Below are positions 33,238 to 42,303 of a stretch of 64,000 nt of DNA, piece after piece. Numbering within the stretch: position 1 is the first letter of the stretch; each line of letters opens with the position of its first letter. The position numbers and the translations under genes were made by a program. The notes under the pieces were generated by a model. The model was not told the DNA's origin. It searched no databases and saw nothing but the letters and a program-made list of their open reading frames with translations. The stretch is from Manganitrophus sp963718695 (GTDB lineage Bacteria > Nitrospirota > Nitrospiria > SBBL01 > Manganitrophaceae). The DNA lies in contig OY970371.1 of NCBI GenBank assembly GCA_963718695.1, forward strand, positions 3,472,001 through 3,536,000, read 5' to 3'.

Positions 33238-33323
33238 CCTCCCCTTTGCCTGCACCCGGAGGGTGTAAGGGGAGGCGGGGTAGAAGGTTCTTCTACTCCC
33301 CTGGCTCCTCCTTATAAAGGAGG
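33238..33323. repeat. Two intergenic hairpins
   Basis: CCTCCCCTT (33238-33246) pairs with AAGGGGAGG (33267-33275), with the inner stem CACCC/GGGTG. A second perfect hairpin CCTCCTT-ATA-AAGGAGG lies at 33307-33323. They lie between two minus-strand genes, just downstream of the membrane protein and upstream of the SDR. The second could also supply an exposed AAGGAGG-like sequence, but no start follows on the plus strand. Confidence 0.5.
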
Positions 33324-33329
33324 TCAATA

Positions 33330-33869
33330 TTAAAGAACATAATGCTTTATAAAAAGGCCGACCACGCTCAGCGACAGCAAGGTCGAGACAATCCGGTAGA
33401 TCCGTTCATCCCGGACCACCTTTCCTTTAAACGAAGCGGCGACGATCAAGATGAGAATGCCGCAGCTATAAAACATCGTCATAAAGGCCGAAGGCCGCCA
33501 GGCAACGGGGTGAGGGAACCGCCCGAATGTAAAACCGAAGACGATCCCGGAGAAGATCGATGCGGAATCGAGCGCCGCTTGGGCGGGATAATAACCAAGG
33601 AAGAGCCGTGTTTTGGCGATCGGCACGGTCGTCCTTCCGCCGAATGAGGCAAAGAGCGAAATCGCCGCGACCGAATAGCTTGCAAGGAAGTCAAAGGTCA
33701 TCGCCGGGGCATGCTCGGAGATCACCCCGACGATCGCCTGCTGTCCCCGTTCGTTAATCAAGGGATAAAAAAGCCCCAGAACCAGTCCGACAAAAAAAAA
33801 GGGCAGCGCCCGCTTCATGATCCCCTGCAGCAGCTTGACCCAGTTCATCCCCTCGGTTCGCTTCAACAT
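33330..33869 (-). CDS. Integral membrane protein of unknown function
   Basis: 179 residues with about five hydrophobic segments (ALPFFFVGLVLGLFYPL, TFDFLASYSVAAISLFASF, SASIFSGIVFGFTFG, MTMFYSCGILILIVAA and a C-terminal helix). No recognised family motif or charged catalytic residues. The start may be ATG 33869 or ATG 33848; both have purine-rich sequence directly upstream at poor spacing. It is divergent from the terC-like gene. The function is unassigned. Confidence 0.7.
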   Translation of the reverse strand: MLKRTEGMNWVKLLQGIMKRALPFFFVGLVLGLFYPLINERGQQAIVGVISEHAPAMTFDFLASYSVAAISLFASFGGRTTVPIAKTRLFLGYYPAQAALDSASIFSGIVFGFTFGRFPHPVAWRPSAFMTMFYSCGILILIVAASFKGKVVRDERIYRIVSTLLSLSVVGLFIKHYVL

Positions 33870-34042
33870 CTCCCCGTCGCTCCCGGTTCCTGTATATTCT
33901 AATTTCCGATCTCAGTCAACAGACGAACAATTCCACCGGATCGGGCAAAGGACCCATTTAGTTGACTTCCCCTCGAATTCATATTATAAAATTCACTATT
34001 TAGAAAAACATCCCGACCGACTTTATTAGGAGGTTCTCATCA

Positions 34043-34816
34043 TTGGACTGGCTCGCTGACCCTCAGGCTTGGATTGCCTTGACGACCCTCACGGCGCTGG
34101 AGATCGTCTTGGGAATCGATAATATCATCTTCATCTCGATCCTCGCCGGAAAACTCCCCGAGAGCGAGCAACCCAGGGCGCGCACCATCGGCCTGATGCT
34201 CGCCATGATTACCCGGGTCGGGCTTCTTTTTTCCCTCTCCTGGATCATGCGCCTGACCGCCCCGATCGTGACACTCTTTTCCAATGAGATTTCGGGACGC
34301 GATGTCATTCTGCTCGCCGGCGGCCTCTTTCTGCTGGCCAAGAGCACTCACGAGATCCACGAGAAGTTGGAGGGAGCGGAGGGAGATTCTTCCGCCAAAG
34401 CGGCCGCCTCCTTTGCCAGCGTGATTATCCAGATTCTTTTGCTCGACATTGTCTTCTCGCTCGACTCGGTCATTACGGCGGTCGGGATGGTCGACCGGAT
34501 CTCGATTATGATCGTCGCCGTCATGATCGCCGTCGTCTTTATGATTTTCTTCGCGGGGGCGATCAGCGATTTCGTTCACCGCCATCCGACGGTGAAGATG
34601 CTCGCCTTAAGCTTCCTCCTTTTAATCGGGGTGACGCTGGTTGCCGAAGGGCTCGATCAGCACTTTCCGAAGGGATACATCTACTTCGCCATGGCCTTCT
34701 CGGTCTTTGTCGAAATGCTGAACCTAAAGTTGCGGGGACGCGCGGCGGCGCCGGTAAAACTCCGGGAGCCCTATACCGAGGAATCGGGAAAAGGAGTTGC
34801 GGCGGGACCGGACTGA
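34043..34816 (+). CDS. TerC-family integral membrane protein
   Basis: 257 residues with seven predicted helices. The TerC signature TALEIVLGIDNIIFISI occurs in the first helix pair and is echoed by LLDIVFSLDSVITAVGM in the second half; the acidic residues in both probably bind a metal ion. Related proteins (TerC, Alx, MeeY) export manganese and support metalation of exported proteins. Manganese export here is inference from the family. Start: TTG at 34043, nine nt after AGGAGG; no ATG or GTG is suitably placed. It is divergent from the membrane protein gene. Confidence 0.9.
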   Translation: MDWLADPQAWIALTTLTALEIVLGIDNIIFISILAGKLPESEQPRARTIGLMLAMITRVGLLFSLSWIMRLTAPIVTLFSNEISGRDVILLAGGLFLLAKSTHEIHEKLEGAEGDSSAKAAASFASVIIQILLLDIVFSLDSVITAVGMVDRISIMIVAVMIAVVFMIFFAGAISDFVHRHPTVKMLALSFLLLIGVTLVAEGLDQHFPKGYIYFAMAFSVFVEMLNLKLRGRAAAPVKLREPYTEESGKGVAAGPD

Positions 34817-34906
34817 GGTTTGTCCTGCCGGACCGACGGCGAAACGACCGCCTTTGGGGTGAAAACCGAGATCCTTCGCTCCCCTCAGGATAAACAGGGA
34901 CGGCGC

Positions 34907-35551
34907 TTAGACCGCCCGGGCGCGCCGCGCCCGGAGCACCTCGATCACCCCCGGCAAGATCGAGACGACGATAATCCCAAGGATCACCAGCGTGAAGTTC
35001 TCCTTCACCGCCGGAAGATTTCCGAAGAAGTACCCCGCATACAAAAATGAACTGATCCACACCAGCCCGCCGACAACATTGTAAACGGCAAACTGCCAGT
35101 AGCTCATCCGGGCGATCCCGGCCACAAAGGGGGCAAAGGTCCGGATGATCGGAACGAATCGGGCGAAAATAATCGTTTTGCCGCCATATTTCTCATAGAA
35201 CCGGTGTGTTCGATCGATGTATTCCTTCTTTAGGAAACGGCTGTCTCCTCTCTGAAGAAGCTTGGACCCGATCTTGTAACCGATCCAGTAGTTCACCGCA
35301 TCCCCCAGAATTGCGGCGATGCTCAGAAGGACGAAGAGCCAACCGACATTGAGCGAAGTCCCGGCGGCCAAGGCGCCGACCCCGAAGAGAAGAGAGTCGC
35401 CTGGGAGAAAAGGGGTCACGACCAAACCGGTCTCACAGAAGATAATAAGGAATAAGATGAGATAGGTCCAGAGACCGTAATTCTCGAAGACCCATGTGAG
35501 ATGGTGGTCAAGATGAAGAAAGAGATCGATAAAGGTTTTAATCAGCTCCAC
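34907..35551 (-). CDS. DedA-family membrane protein
   Basis: 214 residues with about five membrane segments. The DedA pattern is clear: FCETGLVVTPFLPGDSLLF, GDAVNYWIGYKIG, FYEKYGGKTIIFARFVPIIRTFAPFVAG and the conserved GLVW near the C-terminus. DedA proteins act in membrane lipid recycling (undecaprenyl-phosphate or phosphatidylethanolamine flipping in recent work) and pH homeostasis. Monocistronic; convergent with the TerC gene. Confidence 0.94.
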   Translation of the reverse strand: MELIKTFIDLFLHLDHHLTWVFENYGLWTYLILFLIIFCETGLVVTPFLPGDSLLFGVGALAAGTSLNVGWLFVLLSIAAILGDAVNYWIGYKIGSKLLQRGDSRFLKKEYIDRTHRFYEKYGGKTIIFARFVPIIRTFAPFVAGIARMSYWQFAVYNVVGGLVWISSFLYAGYFFGNLPAVKENFTLVILGIIVVSILPGVIEVLRARRARAV

Positions 35552-35678
35552 AGCAATCCAGGGGGTATGGTCTAAGGAGTCGATCGAACCTGCCCCGATC
35601 CCGCGATATCGGAACGCAGCGGTTCTGAATGGAAACGGACGACCCTGCTAGAGGAAAAGGCGGCGCCGGGTGAAGAAG

Positions 35679-36785
35679 TTATCTCCTCGCCCCGCGAACA
35701 GCAATTGCTTCACTTTTCTTTTCGATCTCTTCAACAAGAGATCGGTGCGCTTCGCATCCAACGACCTGTTTGATCTTTTTCGGCTGCGGCGCCTGATAGG
35801 GAAGGAGGAACCGCTCTTTCAGGCTGAGGATTCGACTCAGCGACTGGTTGAGCCGCTCTTGTGTAATTGTCCCCTTCTCCAAGGCATGAACCAACGCCTC
35901 TAGGACCGCCTTCTGCTGATCGAGCGAATGACAGACCAAAATTAAATCCGATCCCGCCTGGACCGCCCGGACCGCCGCCTCAGGGATGGTAAATCCATCG
36001 GTGATCCCCTTCATCTCCAAATCATCGGTGACGACGAGCCCCTCGAACTGAATCGTCTTGCGGAGCAGTTGGGAGATGATTTTTTTGGAAAGGGAGGCAG
36101 GGTACTTTTCATCAATCTTCGGATAGAGGACATGGGCCGTCATGATGGCATGAAGACGGTTTTCAACGGCATGAATAAACGGCCTCAGTTCCAGATCAGC
36201 CAACCGGTGGAGAGAATGGTCGACACGCGGCAGGGTTTTGTGCGAGTCGGCCGCCGTATCCCCATGGCCGGGGAAGTGCTTGCCGCAGGCAATGACCCGC
36301 TGATCGTGCAGGGCGGCGATCGTCGCGAGCCCATGTTTCGAGACGAGGGTCGGGCTCGCCCCGAAGGAGCGGTCCCCGATGATCGGATTCTTCGGATTGG
36401 TGTCCACATCGAGGACCGGGGCGAAGTCCATGTTGATCCCGACCGCAGCCAACTCCTTCGCCATCGCCTCGACACAACTGTAAGTTAAATCGACCGAGTC
36501 GCAGTGACCGAGCATCTGTGCCGGAGGAAACTGGGTAAAGGGAGGGGCGAGGCGGGAAACCCGTCCTCCTTCCTGATCGACGGCGATGAAGAGGGGGGCG
36601 TCGGGCGCCGCCTTTTGAAGCGATTCGGTCAGCTTGGCGCATTGGATCGGATCTTTAATGTTCCGCGAGAAGAGGATGACGCCGCCGATGTGGTGTTTCC
36701 GAACCAACTCCTCGATTCCTTCGGAAGGGGTGGTTCCATCAAACCCCACCATCAGGAGTTGGCCGATCTTATGGGTCGTTTTCAT
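35679..36785 (-). CDS. nagZ: Beta-N-acetylhexosaminidase (GH3, NagZ)
   Basis: 368 residues. The family-3 glycoside hydrolase that removes GlcNAc from muropeptides in cytosolic cell-wall recycling. The KHFPGHGDT loop supplies the catalytic His, and the nucleophile is the second Asp in VVTDDLEMKG. The AVDQEGGRVSRL and LDVDTNPKNPIIGDRSFG segments are typical. Start: ATG 36785 (MKTTHKIGQLLM) with GGGAGG upstream; the frame from 36827 adds a poor leader. It follows pepA by 88 nt on the same strand. Confidence 0.94.
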   Translation of the reverse strand: MKTTHKIGQLLMVGFDGTTPSEGIEELVRKHHIGGVILFSRNIKDPIQCAKLTESLQKAAPDAPLFIAVDQEGGRVSRLAPPFTQFPPAQMLGHCDSVDLTYSCVEAMAKELAAVGINMDFAPVLDVDTNPKNPIIGDRSFGASPTLVSKHGLATIAALHDQRVIACGKHFPGHGDTAADSHKTLPRVDHSLHRLADLELRPFIHAVENRLHAIMTAHVLYPKIDEKYPASLSKKIISQLLRKTIQFEGLVVTDDLEMKGITDGFTIPEAAVRAVQAGSDLILVCHSLDQQKAVLEALVHALEKGTITQERLNQSLSRILSLKERFLLPYQAPQPKKIKQVVGCEAHRSLVEEIEKKSEAIAVRGARR

Positions 36786-36872
36786 GGTAGGCCTCCCGGG
36801 AGACGCACTCCCTGTTTCGGTTTTCAACTCCCTTCGGCGGAAGGCCGACGGCGAGCATGTCGATGACCGCTT

Positions 36873-38396
36873 CTATTTATTCTTCCTCTTCTGCTGCTTG
36901 GCGAGATTCGTCAGATATTGAACCAAGAGGCGAAGGCCGGTCCCGGTCGATCCCTTGGGGATGTAGGGACGCGGCCGCTCTCCGTTCCACGAGGTTCCGG
37001 CGATATCGAGATGAACCCATGGGGTCTCCCCGACAAATTGCTTCAAGAAGAGGGCGGCGGTGATGCTTCCTCCCGGCCGGCCGCCGGTATTTTTCAGATC
37101 GGCGACCTCGCTCTTGATTTGGTCGTAATATTCGTCCCAGAGCGGCATCTCCCAGACCCGCTCGCCGGTCTCGTCGCTCGCTTTCTGAATTTGTGCGGTC
37201 AGCTTCGGATCGGTCCCGAAGAGGGCCATCGCATGATGCCCGAGGGCGACGACGCAGGCGCCGGTGAGGGTGGCCAGATCGATCATCGCCGCCGGCGCAT
37301 AGCGATTCGCATAGGCGAGCGCATCGGCCAGACAGAGACGGCCTTCGGCATCGGTATTGATTACCTCCACGGTCTTCCCGGAGAGGGTCGTGAGGACGTT
37401 GCCCGGATGCATGGCGGTCCCGCTCGGCATGTTGTCGGTGGCGGGAAGGACGCCGAGGATATTGAGCGGGAGCTTTAACTGCGCCGCGACCCGCATCGTT
37501 CCGAGAACCGTCGCGCCGCCGCTCATATCATATTTCATCTGCTCCATGTTCTCGGCCGGCTTCAACGAAATGCCGCCGGAGTCGAAGGTGACCGACTTGC
37601 CGATAAGGGCGATCGGCTGTCCCTTCTTCTTGGCTCCCTCATACTCCAGAACGATGAACTTCGGCGGCTCGACCGTTCCACGAGCGACACCGAGGAGGGC
37701 CCCCATCCCGAGCCGTTCCATGTCGGCGCGCTCGAGCACTTCAAGACGAAGGTGATAATCGGAAGCGATTTTCTTGGCCTCCTCCGCCAAGCGGCTCGGC
37801 GTCACCACATTGGAAGGGGTGTTGCAGAGATCACGGACGTAGTTGACCGCCTCGCCCGTCAGCTTCCCGCGGAGGACCCCCATCTGGATCTCGACGATTT
37901 TTTGATCATCCGGCTCGATCAGGGTACACTCCCGAACTTCCTTCGGCAGGGTCTGCCGGTCGGTCTTGTAGAGCTGGAACTGATAGAGACCCAGGACCAC
38001 TCCCTCCACCATCGCTTGTGCCACATCCTGTATGGGGGTTCGGGGAAGCCCCTTGCCGTGAATCTGTGTTGCAAACTGGTGGAATCCCATCTCACGGACC
38101 TGCGTCGCCGCCCGCCCCATCGCTTGGCGAATTCGATCGAGCGTCGTCTCAGCCCGTTTTCCGAGCCCCAATAAAAGAAGCCGCGGCGGTGCGATCTTTC
38201 GATCGGTCCGGAGCATCATCGTCTGAAGAAATTTTCCGGTGAACTCTTCGGATGCGAGAACCTCTTGGATTTTTCCGCCGATGGCCTTGTCGATCGACAT
38301 CGCTTCGGGCAGAAGCCCCTCTCCTTCATAATGACCGAGGACGAGGATCTCCGTCGTCTGCTTCGCGAGTGGTCCCCTTTGAGCCTTAAATTCCAT
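36873..38396 (-). CDS. pepA: Leucyl aminopeptidase (M17)
   Basis: 507 residues, the full PepA length. The dinuclear metal centre is intact: GKSVTFDSGG carries Lys and Asp, MKYDMSGG another Asp, and NTDAEGRL the Asp/Glu pair. The enzyme removes N-terminal residues from peptides in the cytosol and in some bacteria also binds DNA. It starts 14 nt after the queE stop, so queE-pepA-nagZ could be one minus-strand run. Confidence 0.96.
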   Translation of the reverse strand: MEFKAQRGPLAKQTTEILVLGHYEGEGLLPEAMSIDKAIGGKIQEVLASEEFTGKFLQTMMLRTDRKIAPPRLLLLGLGKRAETTLDRIRQAMGRAATQVREMGFHQFATQIHGKGLPRTPIQDVAQAMVEGVVLGLYQFQLYKTDRQTLPKEVRECTLIEPDDQKIVEIQMGVLRGKLTGEAVNYVRDLCNTPSNVVTPSRLAEEAKKIASDYHLRLEVLERADMERLGMGALLGVARGTVEPPKFIVLEYEGAKKKGQPIALIGKSVTFDSGGISLKPAENMEQMKYDMSGGATVLGTMRVAAQLKLPLNILGVLPATDNMPSGTAMHPGNVLTTLSGKTVEVINTDAEGRLCLADALAYANRYAPAAMIDLATLTGACVVALGHHAMALFGTDPKLTAQIQKASDETGERVWEMPLWDEYYDQIKSEVADLKNTGGRPGGSITAALFLKQFVGETPWVHLDIAGTSWNGERPRPYIPKGSTGTGLRLLVQYLTNLAKQQKRKNK

Positions 38397-38409
38397 TCGA
38401 ACTCCCTAG

Positions 38410-39045
38410 TTAGACGCCCCGCATCTCCGGGTCCCAGATATATTTGTGCAGCTGCAATTGAAACCGAACCGGAAGCTTCTCTTCCAAAATCCACTCCGCC
38501 AGCTGCCTTGGATCGATCTGATTAAAAACGGGGGAGAAAAGGATCGGGTGCTCAAGCAAACCCGGATATTGCGATAGAATTTCCTTGGCCCAATCATAAT
38601 CGGCCCGATCCGCAATGACGAATTTGACTTCATCCCCCTTTTTCAACCGGCCCAGATTTTCCCAATGGACCGCATGGCTCATCTTGCTGCCGGGACACTT
38701 GATATCCATAATGATGACGGCACGTGGATCGACCCGATCGATAGGGATACTTCCGCTGGTCTCGATTAAAACGGTGTACCCCTCATCCAGAAGCTGCGTC
38801 ACGAAGGGATAAACCTCTTCCTGGAGAAGCGGCTCTCCTCCGGTGACTTCAACCAAGCGACACCCATGGCCGCGCACTTCTTGGAGAATGGATTCAACGG
38901 ACCGATCCGTTCCTTCATAGAAAGCATAAGTCGTATCGCACCAGCCGCATCGCAGATTGCAAAAGGTGGTTCGTACGAACACACAGGGAAGCCCGGCATA
39001 GGTGGATTCTCCCTGAATGCTCTTAAAAACTTCATTAAGTTTCAT
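38410..39045 (-). CDS. queE: 7-carboxy-7-deazaguanine synthase
   Basis: 211 residues. A radical-SAM enzyme that contracts the ring of 6-carboxytetrahydropterin to CDG in the queuosine and 7-deazaguanine pathway. The cluster motif is CNLRCGWC (CxxxCxxC). The N-terminal KLNEVFKSIQGE and EVTGGEPLLQ are family hallmarks. Start: ATG 39045; it overlaps the stop of the 85-residue gene by 11 nt, and no Shine-Dalgarno is visible, which suggests translational coupling. Other que genes are not in the window. Confidence 0.95.
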   Translation of the reverse strand: MKLNEVFKSIQGESTYAGLPCVFVRTTFCNLRCGWCDTTYAFYEGTDRSVESILQEVRGHGCRLVEVTGGEPLLQEEVYPFVTQLLDEGYTVLIETSGSIPIDRVDPRAVIIMDIKCPGSKMSHAVHWENLGRLKKGDEVKFVIADRADYDWAKEILSQYPGLLEHPILFSPVFNQIDPRQLAEWILEEKLPVRFQLQLHKYIWDPEMRGV

Positions 39046-39292
39046 AGATATTTCTGAGGGTATTGTCGTCGAGAATATAAAGGGTAGGAAGGTCTGCTCT
39101 CCGGCGCTCGACTTGGCGCCGATCCTTGATCCGCCGTTGATCATGACGGCGGTCCAAACCAGCAATGGGAAGATTCTGCATCCGACGATCGGGGCCGTAG
39201 CCGCGCGTCATCTGTCGCCGCTCTTGCTTGCGTCGCTCCACGCCTGCCTCCAAAACCGTTGAGATTTTAACAGGTCGTTTCACGGAGGTCAA
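39035..39292 (-). CDS. Small Arg-rich protein of unknown function, coupled to queE
   Basis: Up to 85 residues. The middle is strongly basic with repeated RR and DRR units (ERRKQERRQ, GYGPDRRMQ, LDRRHDQRRIKDRR) and the end is TLYILDDNTLRNIYET. The start is unclear: the longest frame begins with TTG at 39292 and a GTG at 39283 is also in frame; neither has a clear ribosome-binding site. The stop overlaps the queE ATG, which is the main argument that it is a real gene. Binding of RNA or another polyanion is possible from composition only. Confidence 0.45.
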   Translation of the reverse strand: MTSVKRPVKISTVLEAGVERRKQERRQMTRGYGPDRRMQNLPIAGLDRRHDQRRIKDRRQVERRRADLPTLYILDDNTLRNIYET

Positions 39293-39456
39293 GGTGGAAG
39301 ATGGCGCGCGAGGGTTCTTTGATCATACGGCGGAAGCAAATCGGCCGTGGAGGGATCGGCCGACAGATGAATGAAACCGTCGCCCACTCTCTTTGAATAC
39401 TACTTCGCTGAGAAAGCTGACGGGGCCGTTCCCGTTGAAGTTCACAGAAAGAGAGA

Positions 39457-39663
39457 TTATGGATTCATTGTGGTGGTGGAGGAGGAGAGACGTTGCGCCT
39501 TCAGGCGTTTTTTCCTCGCCTCTTTCTGCTTTCTCTTTCTTTTGACGGAAGGTTTTTCGTAGAAGCTTCTGCGCTTGAGCTCTTTTAAAAGACCCTCTTT
39601 GGCCAATTGCCGTTTCAGGGCTTTTAACGCTTTCTCGATCTGGTTCTCGTAGACTTTGATCAA
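39457..39663 (-). CDS. rpsU: 30S ribosomal protein S21
   Basis: 68 residues. Matches bS21: IKVYENQIEKALKALKRQ, LLKELKRRSFYEKPS and the basic VKRKRKQKEARKKRLK tail. It sits at the mRNA exit path of the small subunit and helps Shine-Dalgarno pairing. It begins at ATG 39663 with AAAGGAG upstream. A consensus promoter and a terminator-like hairpin precede it (39786-39814 and 39725-39758), so an attenuated leader is likely. Confidence 0.93.
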   Translation of the reverse strand: MIKVYENQIEKALKALKRQLAKEGLLKELKRRSFYEKPSVKRKRKQKEARKKRLKAQRLSSSTTTMNP

Positions 39664-39724
39664 ACAGTTCTCCTTTCCGACCGGATGGAATCCCCGACGG
39701 ATCGATCCAAAACAATGTTAAATT

Positions 39725-39758
39725 AAAAACCCCCAGAACGTGAGGAGCTCTCTGGGGG
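39725..39758 (-). terminator. Terminator-like hairpin in the rpsU leader
   Basis: On the minus strand CCCCCAGA (39758-39751) pairs perfectly with TCTGGGGG (39737-39730), followed by TTTTT (39729-39725). It lies between the predicted rpsU promoter and the rpsU start, so it would act as an attenuator. It could also stop read-through from the upstream kinase operon. Confidence 0.65.
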
Positions 39759-39785
39759 CAGAGCCGATAGTGAAGAGTGAGCGTT

Positions 39786-39814
39786 ATTATTACTCAGTTT
39801 TCGATTGTTGTCAA
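39786..39814 (-). promoter_or_regulatory. predicted rpsU promoter
   Basis: On the minus strand TTGACA (39814-39809), an exact 17-nt spacer and AATAAT (39791-39786). Transcription would start near 39779, about 115 nt before the rpsU ATG and upstream of the terminator-like hairpin. Confidence 0.62.
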
Positions 39815-39928
39815 GAAAAATGATGCCGGAAATTCGATCAAATCGAGAGCCGAGGAGGAACAAACGGCCGTTCCCGGCGGTCCCATGGCAGGGGAAGCTC
39901 CGAGGGGCTGCATAAAGCCATTCTTCCC

Positions 39929-41404
39929 CTACGCTTCCGCCTTCTTGGGAAATCGGATGAAGAAGGCGGCCCCTTCACCCTTTCTCGATTCGATCCAGAG
40001 CTTCCCATGGGCCAGATCGACGATTTTCTTCACGATCGACAACCCGACCCCGGTCCCCTCCACCTCCACCTCCTTCAATCGTTGAAAGACTCCAAAAACC
40101 CTGTCATGGTATTCCGGATCGATACCGATGCCGTTATCCTTCACATAAAATTCGACCCATTCACCACTCTCCTTTCCGCCGATCTCGATACGCGGATGGG
40201 GCTGATCTCCCATAAACTTTGCCGCATTGGTGATCAGATTCTGAAATACTTCGGTCGTCTGCGTACGGTCGAACAAAAAATGAGGCAGCGTCGGATGGAT
40301 GACGGTCTCAATCCCTCTCTTCGCAAAGTGCTCTCGATGGATATCGAGGATTCGCTCTACAACCAACCGGACCTCGGTGAACTCCGACTCCTTCGGCGCC
40401 CGTCCCACACGGGAGAGAGAAAGCAGATCGATAATCATCTGTTCCATATAATTGGCGTTGTCGATAACCCGCCCCAGGTAATGTTTTCCCTTTTCGTCGA
40501 ATTGACCGGCATAATCTTCCATGAGGATCGAGGCCATCCCCTGCATGGAGACCACCGGCGACTTCAAGTCGTGAGAGATAGTATAGATCACCGATTCCAG
40601 CTCATGCGTCCGCAGCTTGACCTCTTCTTCCAAATGCGCATGCGCCTGATCGAGCTGCTCACTCATTTGATTGAAGCTATGCGCCAGGCCCCCTAGCTCA
40701 TCGTTGGAGAAAACCTGTACCATCGCGCCGTATTCCCCCCGGCTGATCTTCTCCGTCCCCTCGATCAAAATACGAACCCGCCGGAGAATCTTTTTCATCG
40801 AAATGAACGCAATGACCAAGGCAATGCATCCGGTCACCGCCAGAATCCAAGTCATCTGCAGGGTAATTCGCTTTTCGGTCTCCAGCATCTCGGCCATCGG
40901 CAGACCCAGCCGCAATGTCCCAAGACGGATTGTCTCCTTTAACTCTTTGCCGCCGAACAATAAGAATTCCTCTTCCGTGGAAGCCTCTCGAATAGACCAG
41001 AACGGTAAGGAGACATCAACCACCTTCTGGCCGGCAACCTGCAGCTCGCGGTACCCAGGCTGGCTCGCCCGGAGGGCCTCCTGCGTGGCAGGATCTTGGT
41101 AAATCTTTCCTTTCTCCACGACATTGGTATGGGCCAAGACACGGCCCGTTGGATCGAGTGCAACGGCATAGATCGCGTCGGTCCGTTGCATCGTCATCTG
41201 CAAAAAAGATAAGAGCAGGTCTTCATCCTCCTCTCGGAATGCCGAGGCCACCTCCGCCGGCAGGCTGGTCTTCAAAATCCCCCGCTTGGCCACCTCTCCC
41301 AGGAGGATGGAATGGACCCCTCTATTCGAAAAAAAGATGCTGGCGCTTCCGGAAAGCAGGGCAATGGAGATGATAAAGATCAGGAACTTCGTTCGAAGCG
41401 TCAT
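39929..41404 (-). CDS. Membrane sensor histidine kinase with HAMP domain
   Basis: 491 residues. TM1 is at about 7-25 and TM2 at about 185-207, flanking a periplasmic domain of about 160 residues with no named fold. A HAMP linker follows (VRILIEGTEKISRGEYG). The dimerisation domain has the phospho-acceptor His in VIYTISHDLKSPVV, and the HATPase_c domain has NLITNAAKF and DNGIGIDPEYHDRVFGVF. Its catalytic half closely resembles the soluble kinase at 47083-47850. It overlaps the binding-protein gene by ATGA and is the third gene of the TonB receptor operon, suggesting it senses what those two proteins bind. Confidence 0.94.
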   Translation of the reverse strand: MTLRTKFLIFIISIALLSGSASIFFSNRGVHSILLGEVAKRGILKTSLPAEVASAFREEDEDLLLSFLQMTMQRTDAIYAVALDPTGRVLAHTNVVEKGKIYQDPATQEALRASQPGYRELQVAGQKVVDVSLPFWSIREASTEEEFLLFGGKELKETIRLGTLRLGLPMAEMLETEKRITLQMTWILAVTGCIALVIAFISMKKILRRVRILIEGTEKISRGEYGAMVQVFSNDELGGLAHSFNQMSEQLDQAHAHLEEEVKLRTHELESVIYTISHDLKSPVVSMQGMASILMEDYAGQFDEKGKHYLGRVIDNANYMEQMIIDLLSLSRVGRAPKESEFTEVRLVVERILDIHREHFAKRGIETVIHPTLPHFLFDRTQTTEVFQNLITNAAKFMGDQPHPRIEIGGKESGEWVEFYVKDNGIGIDPEYHDRVFGVFQRLKEVEVEGTGVGLSIVKKIVDLAHGKLWIESRKGEGAAFFIRFPKKAEA

Positions 41405-42288
41405 GGAAGCACTCTGTCGGCCTTTTGAAGGGCGTCTTTGGGAATCTCCAGCCCTGCTTTCTCAGCCGCCTTTACATTGATCGTCACCTCGGCCTTGGCC
41501 GGATAAACGATCTCCTGCACCCACTCCCCGGAGAGCACCTCTCGGGCCGCAAGGCCGGCCGCGCGACCGACTTCTCGAAAACTGCTCGTTACGGATGCGG
41601 TGGCTCCTTGCTGAACGAACCCCGCCGTGGGCGCATAAAAAGGAATTCGGTTGGACCAGGAATATTCTTTTAAGATGGAGAAGTTTTGCGCATTGACCAG
41701 GACGGGGTCTGGAAGAAGCCAGATCGCATCGGCCTCTCCAAAAAGCCTTCGAAGCCGATTGGGCAGATCGACAGCGTTATCCAACCGCTCTGAGAGAATG
41801 TCGATTTCCATCGACTCCGATGCCTTCCGAACCGCATGGAGATAGTCTTCAACCGATTTTGAAGACCAGAGCACGGCGAGCCGCTTCAGATTCGGCTGCA
41901 TCTCCTTGAGCCTCGAAAGGACCGTCGCCGCGCGCGGGAGGATATTCACTTCGATGGAAAGTCCCTTCCGGTCTTTCAGCCCCAGCATCGTCCCGGGGGC
42001 CATCCCATAAATCAGAACAACCCGATCGGGATAGTTCCATTGCGCCGCCTTTCCGCCAAAGGCGATGACGATACGGGTCTCTCGAGAGATTCTGGGAGTG
42101 TCTTCGGTGATGGGAATGGAAGGAACAGAACGACCTAATGTCTCTTGAAATCCCTCGAACGCCTCGCGATACGGACCCAATTCGGCGCTAAGGACCGCCA
42201 GGACCTCCTGGGCAGACGCAGTTTCAGCGGCGAGGAAAAACCCCAGCAGGGAGGTGATTAGAATCCATTTTCCGAAGACTCGCCTCAT
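41401..42288 (-). CDS. Periplasmic ABC-type substrate-binding protein (ABC_sub_bind family)
   Basis: 295 residues with a signal peptide (LITSLLGFFLAAETASAQE). The fold pattern is that of PF04392-type binding proteins: VLAVLSAELGPYREAFEGF, VIAFGGKAAQWN, a hinge near LAVLWSSKS and QQGATASVTSSFREVGRAAG. No ABC permease or ATPase is encoded here. Its placement between a TonB receptor and a membrane kinase, with an ATGA overlap to the kinase, suggests it presents a ligand to the kinase rather than to a transporter (inference). The ligand class is unknown. Confidence 0.88.
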   Translation of the reverse strand: MRRVFGKWILITSLLGFFLAAETASAQEVLAVLSAELGPYREAFEGFQETLGRSVPSIPITEDTPRISRETRIVIAFGGKAAQWNYPDRVVLIYGMAPGTMLGLKDRKGLSIEVNILPRAATVLSRLKEMQPNLKRLAVLWSSKSVEDYLHAVRKASESMEIDILSERLDNAVDLPNRLRRLFGEADAIWLLPDPVLVNAQNFSILKEYSWSNRIPFYAPTAGFVQQGATASVTSSFREVGRAAGLAAREVLSGEWVQEIVYPAKAEVTINVKAAEKAGLEIPKDALQKADRVLP

Positions 42289-42303
42289 TCATTGACTCAT
42301 AAC

